DNA of 64,000 nt. Origin: Alphaproteobacteria bacterium MarineAlpha12_Bin1. GTDB lineage: Bacteria > Pseudomonadota > Alphaproteobacteria > UBA6615. The notes beneath the pieces are model-generated. The model saw nothing but the letters and a program-made list of their open reading frames with translations, was not told the DNA's origin and did not search any database. This document shows positions 53,262 to 62,546 of the stretch, piece after piece. Position numbers and translations under genes: made by a program. Numbering within the stretch: position 1 is the stretch's first letter; each line of letters begins with the position of its first letter. The DNA lies in NCBI GenBank assembly GCA_002937505.1, contig PTJY01000004.1:1-64000 (forward strand). The letters are read 5' to 3'.

Positions 53262-54662
53262 ATGTCGGATGCTGCTGTAATACGTAAGGAAGTAAACCCA
53301 GAAGTAATTGAAGATTTGGCCAATTTGCTAGGAGATAGGATTACGACTACTATGGCCGTTCGGGAACATCACGGTCATGGAGAAGATTATTTTGCTGCCT
53401 TTCCTCCTGATGCCGTTTGTTTTCCGAATTCAACTGAGGAGGTTGCTGAGATTGTAAAAATTTGTGCAACCTATAACACTCCAGTAATACCGTTTGGTAC
53501 AGGCACTTCTGTTGAGGGGCATGTAACAGCCCTTCATGGTGGGATTACTATAGACCTAATGCAGATGAACGCAGTAATTGAGGTTAACTCTGAAGATCTT
53601 GATTGTCGCGTTCAAGCCGGAGTAACCAGAAAACAATTGAATGAACATCTAAGAGATACAGGTCTTTTCTTTCCCATTGATCCTGGCGCAGATGCTTCCA
53701 TTGGTGGAATGGCCGCCACAAGAGCTAGCGGTACGAATGCTGTCCGATACGGAACTATGCGTGAGAATGTCATCGGCCTTACAGTAGTTACCGCTGATGG
53801 TAGAATAGTGAGGACGGGTGGCAGGGCAAAGAAATCTTCGGCTGGCTATGACTTAACTCGCGTTTTCATTGGCTCGGAAGGGACACTGGGAGTTATAACT
53901 GAAGTTCATCTTAAACTTCATGGAATTCCAGAAAAAATAATTTCTGCAGTGTGCCAATTTCCTTCAACCGCCGATGCTGTTGATAGTGTTATATTAACAA
54001 TACAGTCCGGTATTCCAGTTGCGAGAATAGAGCTTTTAGATTCTTTAATGATGGATTGGACTATTCAGTATTCAAAGCTAGATCAGTATGAACCTAAACC
54101 TACTCTTTTTTATGAGTTTCATGGAAGTGAAGCCAATGTGGAGGAACAGACTAACCAAGTACGGGCTATTATTGATGAGTTTGGTGGGTCAGCGTTTCAG
54201 TGGGCCAGTTCAACAGAAGAGCGTAACAATTTGTGGCAGGCGAGGCACGATGTCTATCATGCTTGTATTGCGCAAGCTCCAGGTAAACAGGGTATTTCTA
54301 CTGATGTTTGTGTTCCCATATCTCAGTTAGCTGAATGTATCTCAGAGACTGAACTGGATACGAAAGAATCCGGCTTTGATGCACCCATTGTTGGGCATGT
54401 AGGGGATGGAAATTTTCATAGTATATTTCTGGTTGATATAGATGATGAAGAAGAAATGAAAAGAGCGAAAGATTGCAATGATCGAATAGTTAAAAGGGCT
54501 TTAGCCATGGGGGGCACATGCACCGGAGAGCATGGTATTGGAGCAGGAAAAATAGATTTCCTAATTGCTGAACACGGGGAGGCAGTTAGCTTAATGAGAA
54601 GTATAAAAAAAGCCTTGGATCCAGAAAATATTATGAATCCTGGAAAAGTTCTACGTGTCTGA
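53262..54662 (+). CDS. FAD-linked oxidase, GlcD/D-lactate dehydrogenase type
   Basis: 466 residues, start behind GAGGTGAA. PCMH-type FAD domain: VIPFGTGTSVEGHVTALHGG, DPGADASIGGMAATRASGTN and GSEGTLGVITEVHLKL. C-terminal domain carries HVGDGNFHSIF and TGEHGIGAGK, followed by DPENIMNPGKVL. Members oxidise D-2-hydroxyacids (glycolate, D-lactate, D-2-hydroxyglutarate) and pass electrons to a carrier or cytochrome. No GlcE/GlcF partners are next to it, so it is closer to the single-subunit D-lactate dehydrogenase (cytochrome) group. Confidence 0.93.
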   Translation: MSDAAVIRKEVNPEVIEDLANLLGDRITTTMAVREHHGHGEDYFAAFPPDAVCFPNSTEEVAEIVKICATYNTPVIPFGTGTSVEGHVTALHGGITIDLMQMNAVIEVNSEDLDCRVQAGVTRKQLNEHLRDTGLFFPIDPGADASIGGMAATRASGTNAVRYGTMRENVIGLTVVTADGRIVRTGGRAKKSSAGYDLTRVFIGSEGTLGVITEVHLKLHGIPEKIISAVCQFPSTADAVDSVILTIQSGIPVARIELLDSLMMDWTIQYSKLDQYEPKPTLFYEFHGSEANVEEQTNQVRAIIDEFGGSAFQWASSTEERNNLWQARHDVYHACIAQAPGKQGISTDVCVPISQLAECISETELDTKESGFDAPIVGHVGDGNFHSIFLVDIDDEEEMKRAKDCNDRIVKRALAMGGTCTGEHGIGAGKIDFLIAEHGEAVSLMRSIKKALDPENIMNPGKVLRV

Positions 54663-54729
54663 TATTGAATAATTATACTTTTCTAAGCCTGATTAAATAT
54701 AAAAATCAATTTTCTTTGGAAGTAAAAAG

Positions 54730-55506
54730 TTGAATGCTAATGTTGATAACCTGAGGGATATACCCTCATTACGTCATCAGGCTGGGGAGTCTGAATGGAC
54801 GGCAAGAGTTGATCTTGCTGCTGCTTATAGGTTGGCGCATGAATATGGTTGGGCAGATAGTATCTATAATCATATTTCTATGAGGGTTCCTGATGAACCA
54901 AACTATTTTTTAATTAAAGCCCATGAACTTCTTTACAATGAAGTTAGCGCATCAAATCTTGTTAAAGTTGATATGACTCAGAAAGATGTCGATGAGTCAG
55001 TGCATGTCAATAGACCTGGGTTTACCTTGCACGGAGGGCTTCTGAAAGATCGGAAGGATGTGAACTGTTGTTATCATACACATATACCAGCCTGTATAGC
55101 TGTAGCCAATCAAACTGATGGTTTACTTCCAGTGTCTCAGACTGCAATGCGATTTATCGGAGATATCGGCTATCACGACTATGAGGGTATAACAGAAAAT
55201 TTAGAAGAACGCACACGTATTGCGAGTAATATCGGCGATAAAAATGTTTTGTTAATGCGTAATCACGGTGTGGTAACATGCGGAAAATCTGTGAGGGATG
55301 CGTTTGTTCGTATGCGTGATATAGCGGATGCTTGTGAACTACAATTACGACTTCAGGCAACCGGAGCAAAATTTAGTTTGCCTTCAGAAGAAGTACTAAA
55401 AACATATAAAGCACAAAGGAAGTCACATGATTCTGGTCGTGGAAGTGCTGATTGGCCCGGTTTTTTGCGTCGTTTAGATCAAATTGATCCCTCATACAAA
55501 GATTGA
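54730..55506 (+). CDS. Class II aldolase/adducin-family protein
   Basis: 258 residues from a TTG start at 54730 behind GGAAG; the next in-frame ATG lies past the conserved YNHISMR line, so a shorter start is excluded. Zinc ligands His116, His118 (CCYHTHIP) and His179 (LMRNHGVVTCG) are complete. The reaction is probably retro-aldol cleavage or decarboxylation of a hydroxy-keto acid. Members with this YGWADSIYNHIS line also occur as adducin-like proteins without activity, but the full metal set suggests an active enzyme. Confidence 0.91.
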   Translation: MNANVDNLRDIPSLRHQAGESEWTARVDLAAAYRLAHEYGWADSIYNHISMRVPDEPNYFLIKAHELLYNEVSASNLVKVDMTQKDVDESVHVNRPGFTLHGGLLKDRKDVNCCYHTHIPACIAVANQTDGLLPVSQTAMRFIGDIGYHDYEGITENLEERTRIASNIGDKNVLLMRNHGVVTCGKSVRDAFVRMRDIADACELQLRLQATGAKFSLPSEEVLKTYKAQRKSHDSGRGSADWPGFLRRLDQIDPSYKD

Positions 55507-55633
55507 GTAAAAGACAGCTAGTACGACTGTTTATGTTTTATTTATTATCATATTTCAACTAGTGAGATTTCCTTCTGGCTCTCTAAGTTATGAAGTTTTT
55601 TAATGAGATTACCCTTCTAAGGGAGGAGGCATT

Positions 55634-55954
55634 ATGATTATTGATCATCGTACTTATTATACGAAAGCTGCTCGCACGGGGGATTTTTTGTCTCTTTGGG
55701 AAAGAATGGCCTTACCATATCAGATGAAATATCTTGAAGATTTTATCGGTATGTTTACATGTGATGTTGGGGACCTAAGCCAAATCGTTCATTTATGGCG
55801 TTATGAAAACCAAGGCGAACGAGAGAGGCGTCGAACGGAGATGTATCAGGATCCAGGATGGCTTCAATATATTGAAGAACTAAAAGCATCAGAGCTTTTA
55901 GTGAAAATGGAAAATAAAATTCTGAAACCGGTTTCTTTTTCACCAATGCAGTAA
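55634..55954 (+). CDS. NIPSNAP-family protein
   Basis: 106 residues behind a strong GGGAGGAGG site. HRTYYTKAARTGDFLSLWE, FIGMFTCDVGDLSQIVHLWR and RERRRTEMYQDPGWLQYIEE are the family pattern (ferredoxin-like fold, W-x-Y-x-N/D...R). Bacterial NIPSNAPs are small dimeric alpha-beta barrel proteins of unclear role often next to catabolic enzymes. Thirty-four bases before the racemase-like gene. Confidence 0.88.
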   Translation: MIIDHRTYYTKAARTGDFLSLWERMALPYQMKYLEDFIGMFTCDVGDLSQIVHLWRYENQGERERRRTEMYQDPGWLQYIEELKASELLVKMENKILKPVSFSPMQ

Positions 55955-55988
55955 ATAAAGTCACTCATTACTTTGGAGATATTTTTAA

Positions 55989-56660
55989 ATGTCACGCATC
56001 AGAATAGGAATAATTTCTCCTGTTGATGTAGCTTTTCCAGCTGTTAGGGAGGCTTTTACAGTTTTGTGGCCTGAGGCCTCATCAGTGTGTTTGTTAGATG
56101 AATCGTTATATGCTGATTTTGTTAATCCTGATTTTTCAGTAAGCCCAGAGTATCCTGATGAAGCCTATACAAGGATTGCTGAGCTGTTCAACTACAGCAA
56201 GAGTACCGGGGCTGATGGTATTATATTTTGTGGTTCAGTGTTTGGCCCATTAGTTGAAAAAGGAAGAATGGGGTTTGATATTCCAATACTAACCTCATTT
56301 GAAGCTATGATTGAAGAAGGGCTCAAGCACGGGCCAAGGTTAGGCATAGTGACAAGTGCCCAATCATCCCTTGGTTTTCTTACGAATGATATTATTAGGT
56401 ATACTGATGAAAGATCTCTTGATGTTTCTATAAAATCTCAGGTTGCAGAAGGGGCTTTTCAGAAAATACTAGATGGTGACATAGAAGGTTCAGATTCATT
56501 GATAATTGAGGCTGCGCAAAAAGTAACTGAATGTGATAGTTTAATGCTGGGTCAGTTCTCAATGGGTAGAGTAGTAAAAAAAATTCCTACAATGGCAAAA
56601 CGTCCTATTCTTACGGCTCCAGAGTGTGCAGTTAAAAAACTTAAATCTATTTTTCAATAA
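55989..56660 (+). CDS. Aspartate/glutamate racemase superfamily protein with one catalytic Cys
   Basis: 223 residues. The first catalytic Cys is Cys81 (GIIFCGSVFGP). Where racemases have the second Cys, this protein has Gln189 in MLGQFSMG; the LxQFSM pattern is seen in a subset of hydantoin-racemase/AroM-like family proteins. With one Cys only, a decarboxylase (as in arylmalonate decarboxylase, where the retained Cys is the other one) or isomerase role is more likely than racemisation. Ribosome site GGAGAT. Ends seven bases before the convergent E1 beta gene. Confidence 0.85.
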   Translation: MSRIRIGIISPVDVAFPAVREAFTVLWPEASSVCLLDESLYADFVNPDFSVSPEYPDEAYTRIAELFNYSKSTGADGIIFCGSVFGPLVEKGRMGFDIPILTSFEAMIEEGLKHGPRLGIVTSAQSSLGFLTNDIIRYTDERSLDVSIKSQVAEGAFQKILDGDIEGSDSLIIEAAQKVTECDSLMLGQFSMGRVVKKIPTMAKRPILTAPECAVKKLKSIFQ

Positions 56661-56667
56661 AGGTTTT

Positions 56668-57657
56668 TTAACTCATTAGTTCTTTTACTTTTTCAATAAT
56701 TCGTTCTGTGGTTACACGATATTCGTTTTCCATTGTTTCTGCATAAGGAACAGGGGTTCTTGGCGCGCCAATGCGACGTACATGGGTTTTTAGTTGATCA
56801 TTTAGATTTTCTGTAACGTCAGCAGAAATTTCAGCTCCAAACCCTGCTACTTGGACAGCTTCTTGTGTCACTAGAAGGCGCCCTGTTTTGGAGACCGATT
56901 TATAGACCAAGTTTTTGTCCCAGGGCCAAAGACTCCGCAAGTTTATAACCTCGACCGAAATATTATCCTCTTCGATGATTTTGGCGGCTTCCAGAGAATG
57001 TATAGCCATTTTTGACCAAGATACTATAGTTAAGTCACTACCTGGTTTCATTACGGTTGCTTTACCGATTTCGACCAATTCCCCCGGGTCGTCTGTAACC
57101 TCACCTTCAGCCATCCATAGATCTTTATGCTCCATATATACTACCGGATCGTCAGCTCGTATTGCAGATTTTATCAGTCCCTTGGCGTCAGCTGCTGTTG
57201 CAGGAGCTACAACTACTAACCCAGGGGTATGTATATACCATGCCTCTGTTGATTGTGAATGTTGGGCAGCCCCACCTTTACGTACTCCTATTGCTTGTCG
57301 TACCACTAGAGGCACCCTTGCTTGGCCACCAAACATATATCGAATTTTAGCGGCTTGATTAACAAGTTCGTCAACTGCACACATTGCAAAATCAGCCATT
57401 CGTAAATCTGCTACAGGTCTTGTCCCAGCAACTGCGGCGCCTACAGCAGCGCCCATTATAGTGTTTTCAGAAATTGGTGTATTTACAATTCTTTTTTCTC
57501 CAAACTCGTCGATTAGTCCACGATACTGATCAGCACTTGTTCCTCCATGAGCCGTACTTAGATCTTCACCTAATGCCCAAACTAATGGATCTCGTCTCAT
57601 TTCTTCAGCAAGACCTTCACGAACTGCAGAGGCATGTGTCATTTTGTTATTAGTCAT
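56668..57657 (-). CDS. 2-oxoacid dehydrogenase E1 component, beta subunit (AcoB type), copy A
   Basis: 329 residues. WALGEDLSTAHGG, VNTPISENTIMGAAVGAAVAG, SQSTEAWYIHTPGLVVVAPA and the C-terminal transketolase-like INLRSLWPWDKNLVYKSVSKTG are typical of pyruvate/acetoin/branched-chain E1 beta. Forms an alpha2beta2 TPP enzyme with the gene just upstream (four-base overlap). No E2 or E3 is in the window. Convergent with the racemase-like gene. Confidence 0.93.
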   Translation of the reverse strand: MTNNKMTHASAVREGLAEEMRRDPLVWALGEDLSTAHGGTSADQYRGLIDEFGEKRIVNTPISENTIMGAAVGAAVAGTRPVADLRMADFAMCAVDELVNQAAKIRYMFGGQARVPLVVRQAIGVRKGGAAQHSQSTEAWYIHTPGLVVVAPATAADAKGLIKSAIRADDPVVYMEHKDLWMAEGEVTDDPGELVEIGKATVMKPGSDLTIVSWSKMAIHSLEAAKIIEEDNISVEVINLRSLWPWDKNLVYKSVSKTGRLLVTQEAVQVAGFGAEISADVTENLNDQLKTHVRRIGAPRTPVPYAETMENEYRVTTERIIEKVKELMS

Positions 57658-58655
57658 GAGCTTTCTCCAAAATATGGACTGCCTAGATCCTGGACATCTT
57701 TATAAGTGAGTTTTTTATCAGGAAAGGGTGCTTTCTTAGCTGCTTCAAGAGCTTCCTTAATTTGTACGTAAGCCATGTTTCTAATGTTATCAATTTCCTC
57801 TTGTTTGACGCCGTTTTCAATCAGCCACTCTTTGCATTTTAGTAGAGGTTCATTAGATAAATGAGCTTGTGTTTCCCCTTCTGGTCTGTACAGCATTTTA
57901 TCTCGGGAGATATGTCCTTTAATTCGGTAAGTCCGTGCATGAAGAAAATGAGGGCCATGACCATTTCGTATTTTTTCAACTAAAGATCTAGCTATTTCAT
58001 CGACGGCGCAGACATCGTTTCCATCCACGTCAAAAGCAGGCATGCCGAAAGCCTCAGCGCGTGCTACTGGTCCAGGTCCTGCAGTTACAGTTTGTGTTGC
58101 TGTGGAGGACGCATAAGTATTATTTTCACAAACAAAAAGAATTGGAAGTTTGTATATCATGGCCCAATTTAGAGCTTCGTAGAAGGGACCACGATTTGTT
58201 GTGCCATCTCCTACAAATACTGTAACTATTGCATTTTCTTCTCTTAAAACTAAAGCCTGTGCGGCTCCTACTCCCATGGTTAGGCCGTCAGCGAGCACTC
58301 CATTCGCTCCCAACATTCCAACAGAAAAATCAGCTATGTGCATTGATCCGCCTTTACCGCCGCTTGTTCCTCCTTCTCTTCCCAAAAGTTCTTTCATCAT
58401 TGCCTCAGGGTCGGCACCTTTTGCTATGGCATGCCCATGTCCGCGATGATTTGAGAGAATATAATCGCTTCTTTTTAGGTTAGCGCATACTGCCGTTCCT
58501 ATGGCTTCTTCACCTATATATTGGTGAATCGAACCATTCACTAATCCAGCATCAAAGGCTTCTTCTGCAATCTCTTCGAAGGCGCGGATAAGAGACATTG
58601 TTCGGTACATCTCTAGTATGCGATCAGGATAATTGGTAGAGTTTTTGGCTTTCAT
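57654..58655 (-). CDS. 2-oxoacid dehydrogenase E1 component, alpha subunit (AcoA type), copy A
   Basis: 333 residues, start behind GAGGAAGAG. The TPP motif runs from GDGTTNRGPFYEALN to FVCENN about 26 residues later; HRGHGHAIAKG and GGTSGGKGGSMH are the active-site and phosphorylation-loop lines. AcoA-like rather than PdhA-like because of the short length and SMHIADFSVGMLGANG. Twenty-one bases behind the acetolactate-synthase-like gene and paralogous to the alpha gene at 60574. Confidence 0.93.
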   Translation of the reverse strand: MKAKNSTNYPDRILEMYRTMSLIRAFEEIAEEAFDAGLVNGSIHQYIGEEAIGTAVCANLKRSDYILSNHRGHGHAIAKGADPEAMMKELLGREGGTSGGKGGSMHIADFSVGMLGANGVLADGLTMGVGAAQALVLREENAIVTVFVGDGTTNRGPFYEALNWAMIYKLPILFVCENNTYASSTATQTVTAGPGPVARAEAFGMPAFDVDGNDVCAVDEIARSLVEKIRNGHGPHFLHARTYRIKGHISRDKMLYRPEGETQAHLSNEPLLKCKEWLIENGVKQEEIDNIRNMAYVQIKEALEAAKKAPFPDKKLTYKDVQDLGSPYFGESS

Positions 58656-58676
58656 CTCTTCCTCTTAAATAATATA

Positions 58677-60440
58677 TTAGGCAATTCGGTCGCCTTTTTT
58701 GATTGGTGCTGATCGGTTGTCGACTCCTGGAAGCATTTGTCCTGCATCTCGTGTAACAACTACGTCTATCAGGGTAGGCATATTGCGTTCTAATAGTGCT
58801 TCTTTAAAGGCCTCAGCTAATTTATTTGGTTTAGTAACTCTTATTCCTTTGCATCCAAGTGATTCAGCGATATCTGCATAGTTTAAATCTGAAAGATCTG
58901 AAGACTGATAACGGCCACCAAACATGGCGTGTTGTAAAGCCTTTATATAGCCTGAGGCCGCATTGTTGACTACGATCATGGTGAGTGGAACCTTTAAGCG
59001 TGCTGCTGTTTCTAAATCACCAAGTGTCATATTTAATCCGCCGTCACCTGTCAGAGAAAAAACAGATTTATCAGGCGCTGCTAATTGTGCTCCTATACCA
59101 CCGGCGACTCCATATCCAATTGACGCCATCCCTCTGTCTACTATGAAGCCTCTGCCTAATTTTTTTGTATCATATAGTAGTCCCGTCCAGTGAGCTGCAA
59201 AACCTCCATCGGCAACTAATATTGAATCTGCTGGTAAAACATTGTTTAACTCATGACACAAGCGAGCCATATTTACTGGTTCTTCATTGGACGTTAAGCG
59301 TGTATTTACATCTGCTCTCCATTTATTTTTACCTTCTATAAGTTCATTTATGTATGAGCTTCTTTCCTTTCTAGTATTTTCAGAGGTAGAGGAAAGCGCT
59401 TCACGTAACTCGTTAAGGCTCTCACGTGCATCTCCCCAAAGCCGTATATCTGTCTTTGCCCATCTGCTTATTTCTTCGGGATGGATATCTAAGTGGATTA
59501 TTGGTATTCCTGGGCGTGGTATAGTGTAACGTTTGGTTGCTATTTCGCCAAGTTTGCAACCGACTACCAAGATACAGTCACTATTATCTATAACTTGATT
59601 AGCAGTACGATCATATCTACCAAATAGTCCTAAAGAAAGTTTGTCGGTGCAGGCAATTGATCCTTTCCCAGATAAAGTGTGTGCTACTGGTATGGACTGT
59701 TCAGTTGCGAGTGCGGATAGAGCTTCTTGGGCTTGTGATATATGGACACCGCCTCCAGCAAGAATTATCGGTTTTTTAGCTTTTGAAAGTATCGAAGCAG
59801 TTTTTTTAATGTCTTCCACACTAGGTCGTGTTCTAACCGCTGGCGAGGTTATCGTTGATTCATCTACAAATAAATCGTCGGCTTCGAATTCAAATACTCC
59901 ATGACAGATATCTTCTGGTACGTCTAAGAGAACTGGCCCAGGTCGACCGGATGTTGCCACTGTATATGCGTATCTAACATGCTCAGGTATTCGTGAGCCT
60001 ACTTCTACGCGTATAACTTCTTTTACTGCTGGACGAAGCATCTCAACTTGATTTGTCTCTTGTGTCATGTTTTTCCATGAATGGACTCGGTTGGTGTCTC
60101 CAATCATGGCTATTACTGGAATTCCTGCATTTAAGGATTCGGTAAGAGCTGTTAACAAATTTGTAGCTCCAGGACCTAGAGTAGCATCGCATACACCTGG
60201 TTGGCCTGTGACTCTTGCCCAGGCATCAGCCATAAATGCCCCGCTTCTTTCATCTGCAATTAAGGTATGATTCAAGCTTAGATTGCGCACTGCGTCATAG
60301 AATGGCAGTAGCTGAAACCCTGCCATCCCAAACATCGGTCCTACTTTATGACGTTTGAACATTTCTGCAAGAACTTCGCCACCCGACATCTCAAGGCGTA
60401 CGTTGTCTCCGCTAAGTGTCTCAGTGGTCTTTTTATTCAT
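58677..60440 (-). CDS. Acetolactate-synthase-like TPP enzyme (large subunit family)
   Basis: 587 residues with the three POX-family domains. The activating Glu lies in LIADERSGAFMADAWARVTG, the middle domain has AKKPIILAGGGVHIS, and the TPP motif runs from TGDGGLNMTLGDLE to VVNNAA. No regulatory small subunit is adjacent. The FAD/pyruvate contacts of true acetolactate synthase are not obvious, so a catabolic ligase or decarboxylase (glyoxylate carboligase, benzoylformate decarboxylase or sulfoacetaldehyde-type) is equally likely. First gene of the minus-strand trio with E1 alpha and beta; 133 bases from the divergent E1 pair. Confidence 0.9.
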   Translation of the reverse strand: MNKKTTETLSGDNVRLEMSGGEVLAEMFKRHKVGPMFGMAGFQLLPFYDAVRNLSLNHTLIADERSGAFMADAWARVTGQPGVCDATLGPGATNLLTALTESLNAGIPVIAMIGDTNRVHSWKNMTQETNQVEMLRPAVKEVIRVEVGSRIPEHVRYAYTVATSGRPGPVLLDVPEDICHGVFEFEADDLFVDESTITSPAVRTRPSVEDIKKTASILSKAKKPIILAGGGVHISQAQEALSALATEQSIPVAHTLSGKGSIACTDKLSLGLFGRYDRTANQVIDNSDCILVVGCKLGEIATKRYTIPRPGIPIIHLDIHPEEISRWAKTDIRLWGDARESLNELREALSSTSENTRKERSSYINELIEGKNKWRADVNTRLTSNEEPVNMARLCHELNNVLPADSILVADGGFAAHWTGLLYDTKKLGRGFIVDRGMASIGYGVAGGIGAQLAAPDKSVFSLTGDGGLNMTLGDLETAARLKVPLTMIVVNNAASGYIKALQHAMFGGRYQSSDLSDLNYADIAESLGCKGIRVTKPNKLAEAFKEALLERNMPTLIDVVVTRDAGQMLPGVDNRSAPIKKGDRIA

Positions 60441-60573
60441 ATTGTCACCATTTTCTCTCTTATGGAGTTTTCATGTCTAGTTTATCTTTACCTAATGGAT
60501 TTGCCGAGTAATACTAACAGTAATTAGCTGCAAGCCATTTCGATAGATGTTCTATTAAGAAGGAGAAAAAAGA

Positions 60574-61572
60574 GTGGCGCAAGTCCAAACGAATGAGCCG
60601 GCTCGAATATTTAATATGTATAAAAAAATGCTTCTTATTAGAGCATTTGAGGAAGCTGCTGCTGAGAATTTTCATGCCGGAAATGTAAGAGGATCTGTTC
60701 ATCAATATATTGGTGAAGAGGCTATCGCTGTAGGAATATGCGAAAATTTGCGCAATGATGACTTACTCACCAGTTATCATAGAGGTCATGGTCACTCTAT
60801 TGCCAAAGGAGCTGATCCAAGGGCAATGATGCTAGAATTATTTGGAAGAGTTGGAGGCACCAGTGGGGGGAAGGGAGGCTCAATGCATATTGCAGACTTC
60901 TCAGTTGGGATGCTTGGTGCAAACGGAGTAATAGCAGATGGTTGTACAATCTCTGTTGGTGCTGCGCAGGCGATAAAGTTACTCAAACAAGATAAAATTA
61001 TAGTAAATTTTATTGGTGACGGTGGGATTAACAGAGGCCCCTTCATGGAAGCTCTAAACTGGGCAAAGGTATACGAATTGCCCGTTTTATTCGTTTGTGA
61101 AAATAATCAAATTGCTGCTACTACAACAACAAAAACCGTTACCGCTGGTGATGGGATTGAAGCTCGAGCAAAAAGCTATGGGATTCCAGCAATTACGATT
61201 GATGGTAATGATCTCCTATTAGTCGATAGAACGGCAGCAAGAATTGTCGACGAAATTCGTGCTGGAAGTGGACCACAATTAATTCAAGCGATGACTTATA
61301 GACTCAAAGGGCACTACGCCCATGATGAGGCTCTGTATCGAAATCCAAGTGAAGTTGAGAGTGCGTTAAAAAATGAGCCAATGCCTCGAACAGAAACTTG
61401 GTTGAAGGATCAAGGAGTTTCTATAGAAGAAATTGAAAAAGCTAAAGATGAGGCTAAGAAATTGATGGCTAATTATGTTTCAGACGCTCACGAAGCGCCA
61501 TGGCCTGATATATCTGATGCATTTACTGACGTTCAAGATGTCGGTTCACCGGCGGAAGGAACGAATTTATGA
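60574..61572 (+). CDS. 2-oxoacid dehydrogenase E1 component, alpha subunit (AcoA type), copy B
   Basis: 332 residues from a GTG behind AAGGAG. HRGHGHSIAKG, SGGKGGSMHIADFSVGMLG and the TPP motif GDGGINRGPFMEALN...FVCENN align along the whole length with copy A at 57654; both keep every motif, but they differ by many substitutions, so they are not recent copies. Overlaps the E1 beta gene by four bases. Diverges from copy A's operon. Confidence 0.93.
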   Translation: MAQVQTNEPARIFNMYKKMLLIRAFEEAAAENFHAGNVRGSVHQYIGEEAIAVGICENLRNDDLLTSYHRGHGHSIAKGADPRAMMLELFGRVGGTSGGKGGSMHIADFSVGMLGANGVIADGCTISVGAAQAIKLLKQDKIIVNFIGDGGINRGPFMEALNWAKVYELPVLFVCENNQIAATTTTKTVTAGDGIEARAKSYGIPAITIDGNDLLLVDRTAARIVDEIRAGSGPQLIQAMTYRLKGHYAHDEALYRNPSEVESALKNEPMPRTETWLKDQGVSIEEIEKAKDEAKKLMANYVSDAHEAPWPDISDAFTDVQDVGSPAEGTNL

Positions 61573-62546
61573 CGAAAATGACTTATGCTGAAGCTGCTAG
61601 GCTTGCCCTTAAAGAAGAAATGGAACGTGATTCTACTGTCTGGGCATTGGGTGAGGATCTAGGGTTTGAGGGCGGCATGGGTGGACAATATAAAGATCTC
61701 CAGGCTGAATTTGGTATTGATAGAATTGTCGATACACCGATTTCAGAAGCAACCATCATGGGAGCTGCAATTGGCGCTGCTCTGGCTGGGACACGTCCTA
61801 TTGCTGAGTTACGCTTTTCTGACTTTGCGATGTGCGCGGTCGACGAGTTGGTCAATCAAGCAGCTAAAGCACGTTATATGTTTGGAGGTCAGGCGAGAGT
61901 ACCAATGATAGCTCGTATGCCCATTGGTATTCGGGGTGGTATAGCTGCACAACACTCCCAGTCCCCTGAGGCTTGGTACACACACGTGCCAGGCCTAGTT
62001 GTCGTTACGCCGGCAACCCCCGCTGATAATCGTGGTTTGCTTAAGGCTGCAATTCGTTGTGATGATCCAGTTGTTTATATGGAGCACAAAGGGCTATGGG
62101 GAACAGAAGGTGAGGTTGAAGAAAATGATTCGCATCCTATTCCTTTAGGAATAGCCAGAAAAGTAGTTACTGGTAATGATCTTACAATCGTTACTTGGTC
62201 TGCTATGGTTGATATTGTTGAGAAGGCCGCTTTAAGTCTTGCAGATGAGGGTATATCTGTTGAAGTAATTGACCTAAGGACGTTGTGGCCTTGGGACAGG
62301 GATTCCGTTTTTAGTTCAGTTAAAAAAACAGGTCGATTAATGGTTGTGCATGAAGCAGTTCAGGTAGGTGGATTTGGTGCTGAGATTACGTCGGAAGTAA
62401 GTGAACATTTGTTCAGTATGCTGAAGGCGCCCGTTAAGCGTATGGGTGGAGCTCGTATTCCTATACCTTTCTCAATACCTCTGGAGGCTGCATATATGAT
62501 ATCTAAAGAACAAATAATAAATAAGTCAAAATCATTCTTTAGCTAG
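61569..62546 (+). CDS. 2-oxoacid dehydrogenase E1 component, beta subunit (AcoB type), copy B
   Basis: 325 residues. WALGEDLGFEGGMGGQYKDL, VDTPISEATIMGAAIGAALAG, SQSPEAWYTHVPGLVVVTPA and IDLRTLWPWDRDSVFSSVKKTG repeat the layout of copy A at 56668. Forms an alpha2beta2 enzyme with the upstream gene. As with copy A no lipoyl E2 or E3 gene follows; instead a convergent gene of unknown family overlaps its last eight bases. Confidence 0.93.
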   Translation: MTKMTYAEAARLALKEEMERDSTVWALGEDLGFEGGMGGQYKDLQAEFGIDRIVDTPISEATIMGAAIGAALAGTRPIAELRFSDFAMCAVDELVNQAAKARYMFGGQARVPMIARMPIGIRGGIAAQHSQSPEAWYTHVPGLVVVTPATPADNRGLLKAAIRCDDPVVYMEHKGLWGTEGEVEENDSHPIPLGIARKVVTGNDLTIVTWSAMVDIVEKAALSLADEGISVEVIDLRTLWPWDRDSVFSSVKKTGRLMVVHEAVQVGGFGAEITSEVSEHLFSMLKAPVKRMGGARIPIPFSIPLEAAYMISKEQIINKSKSFFS

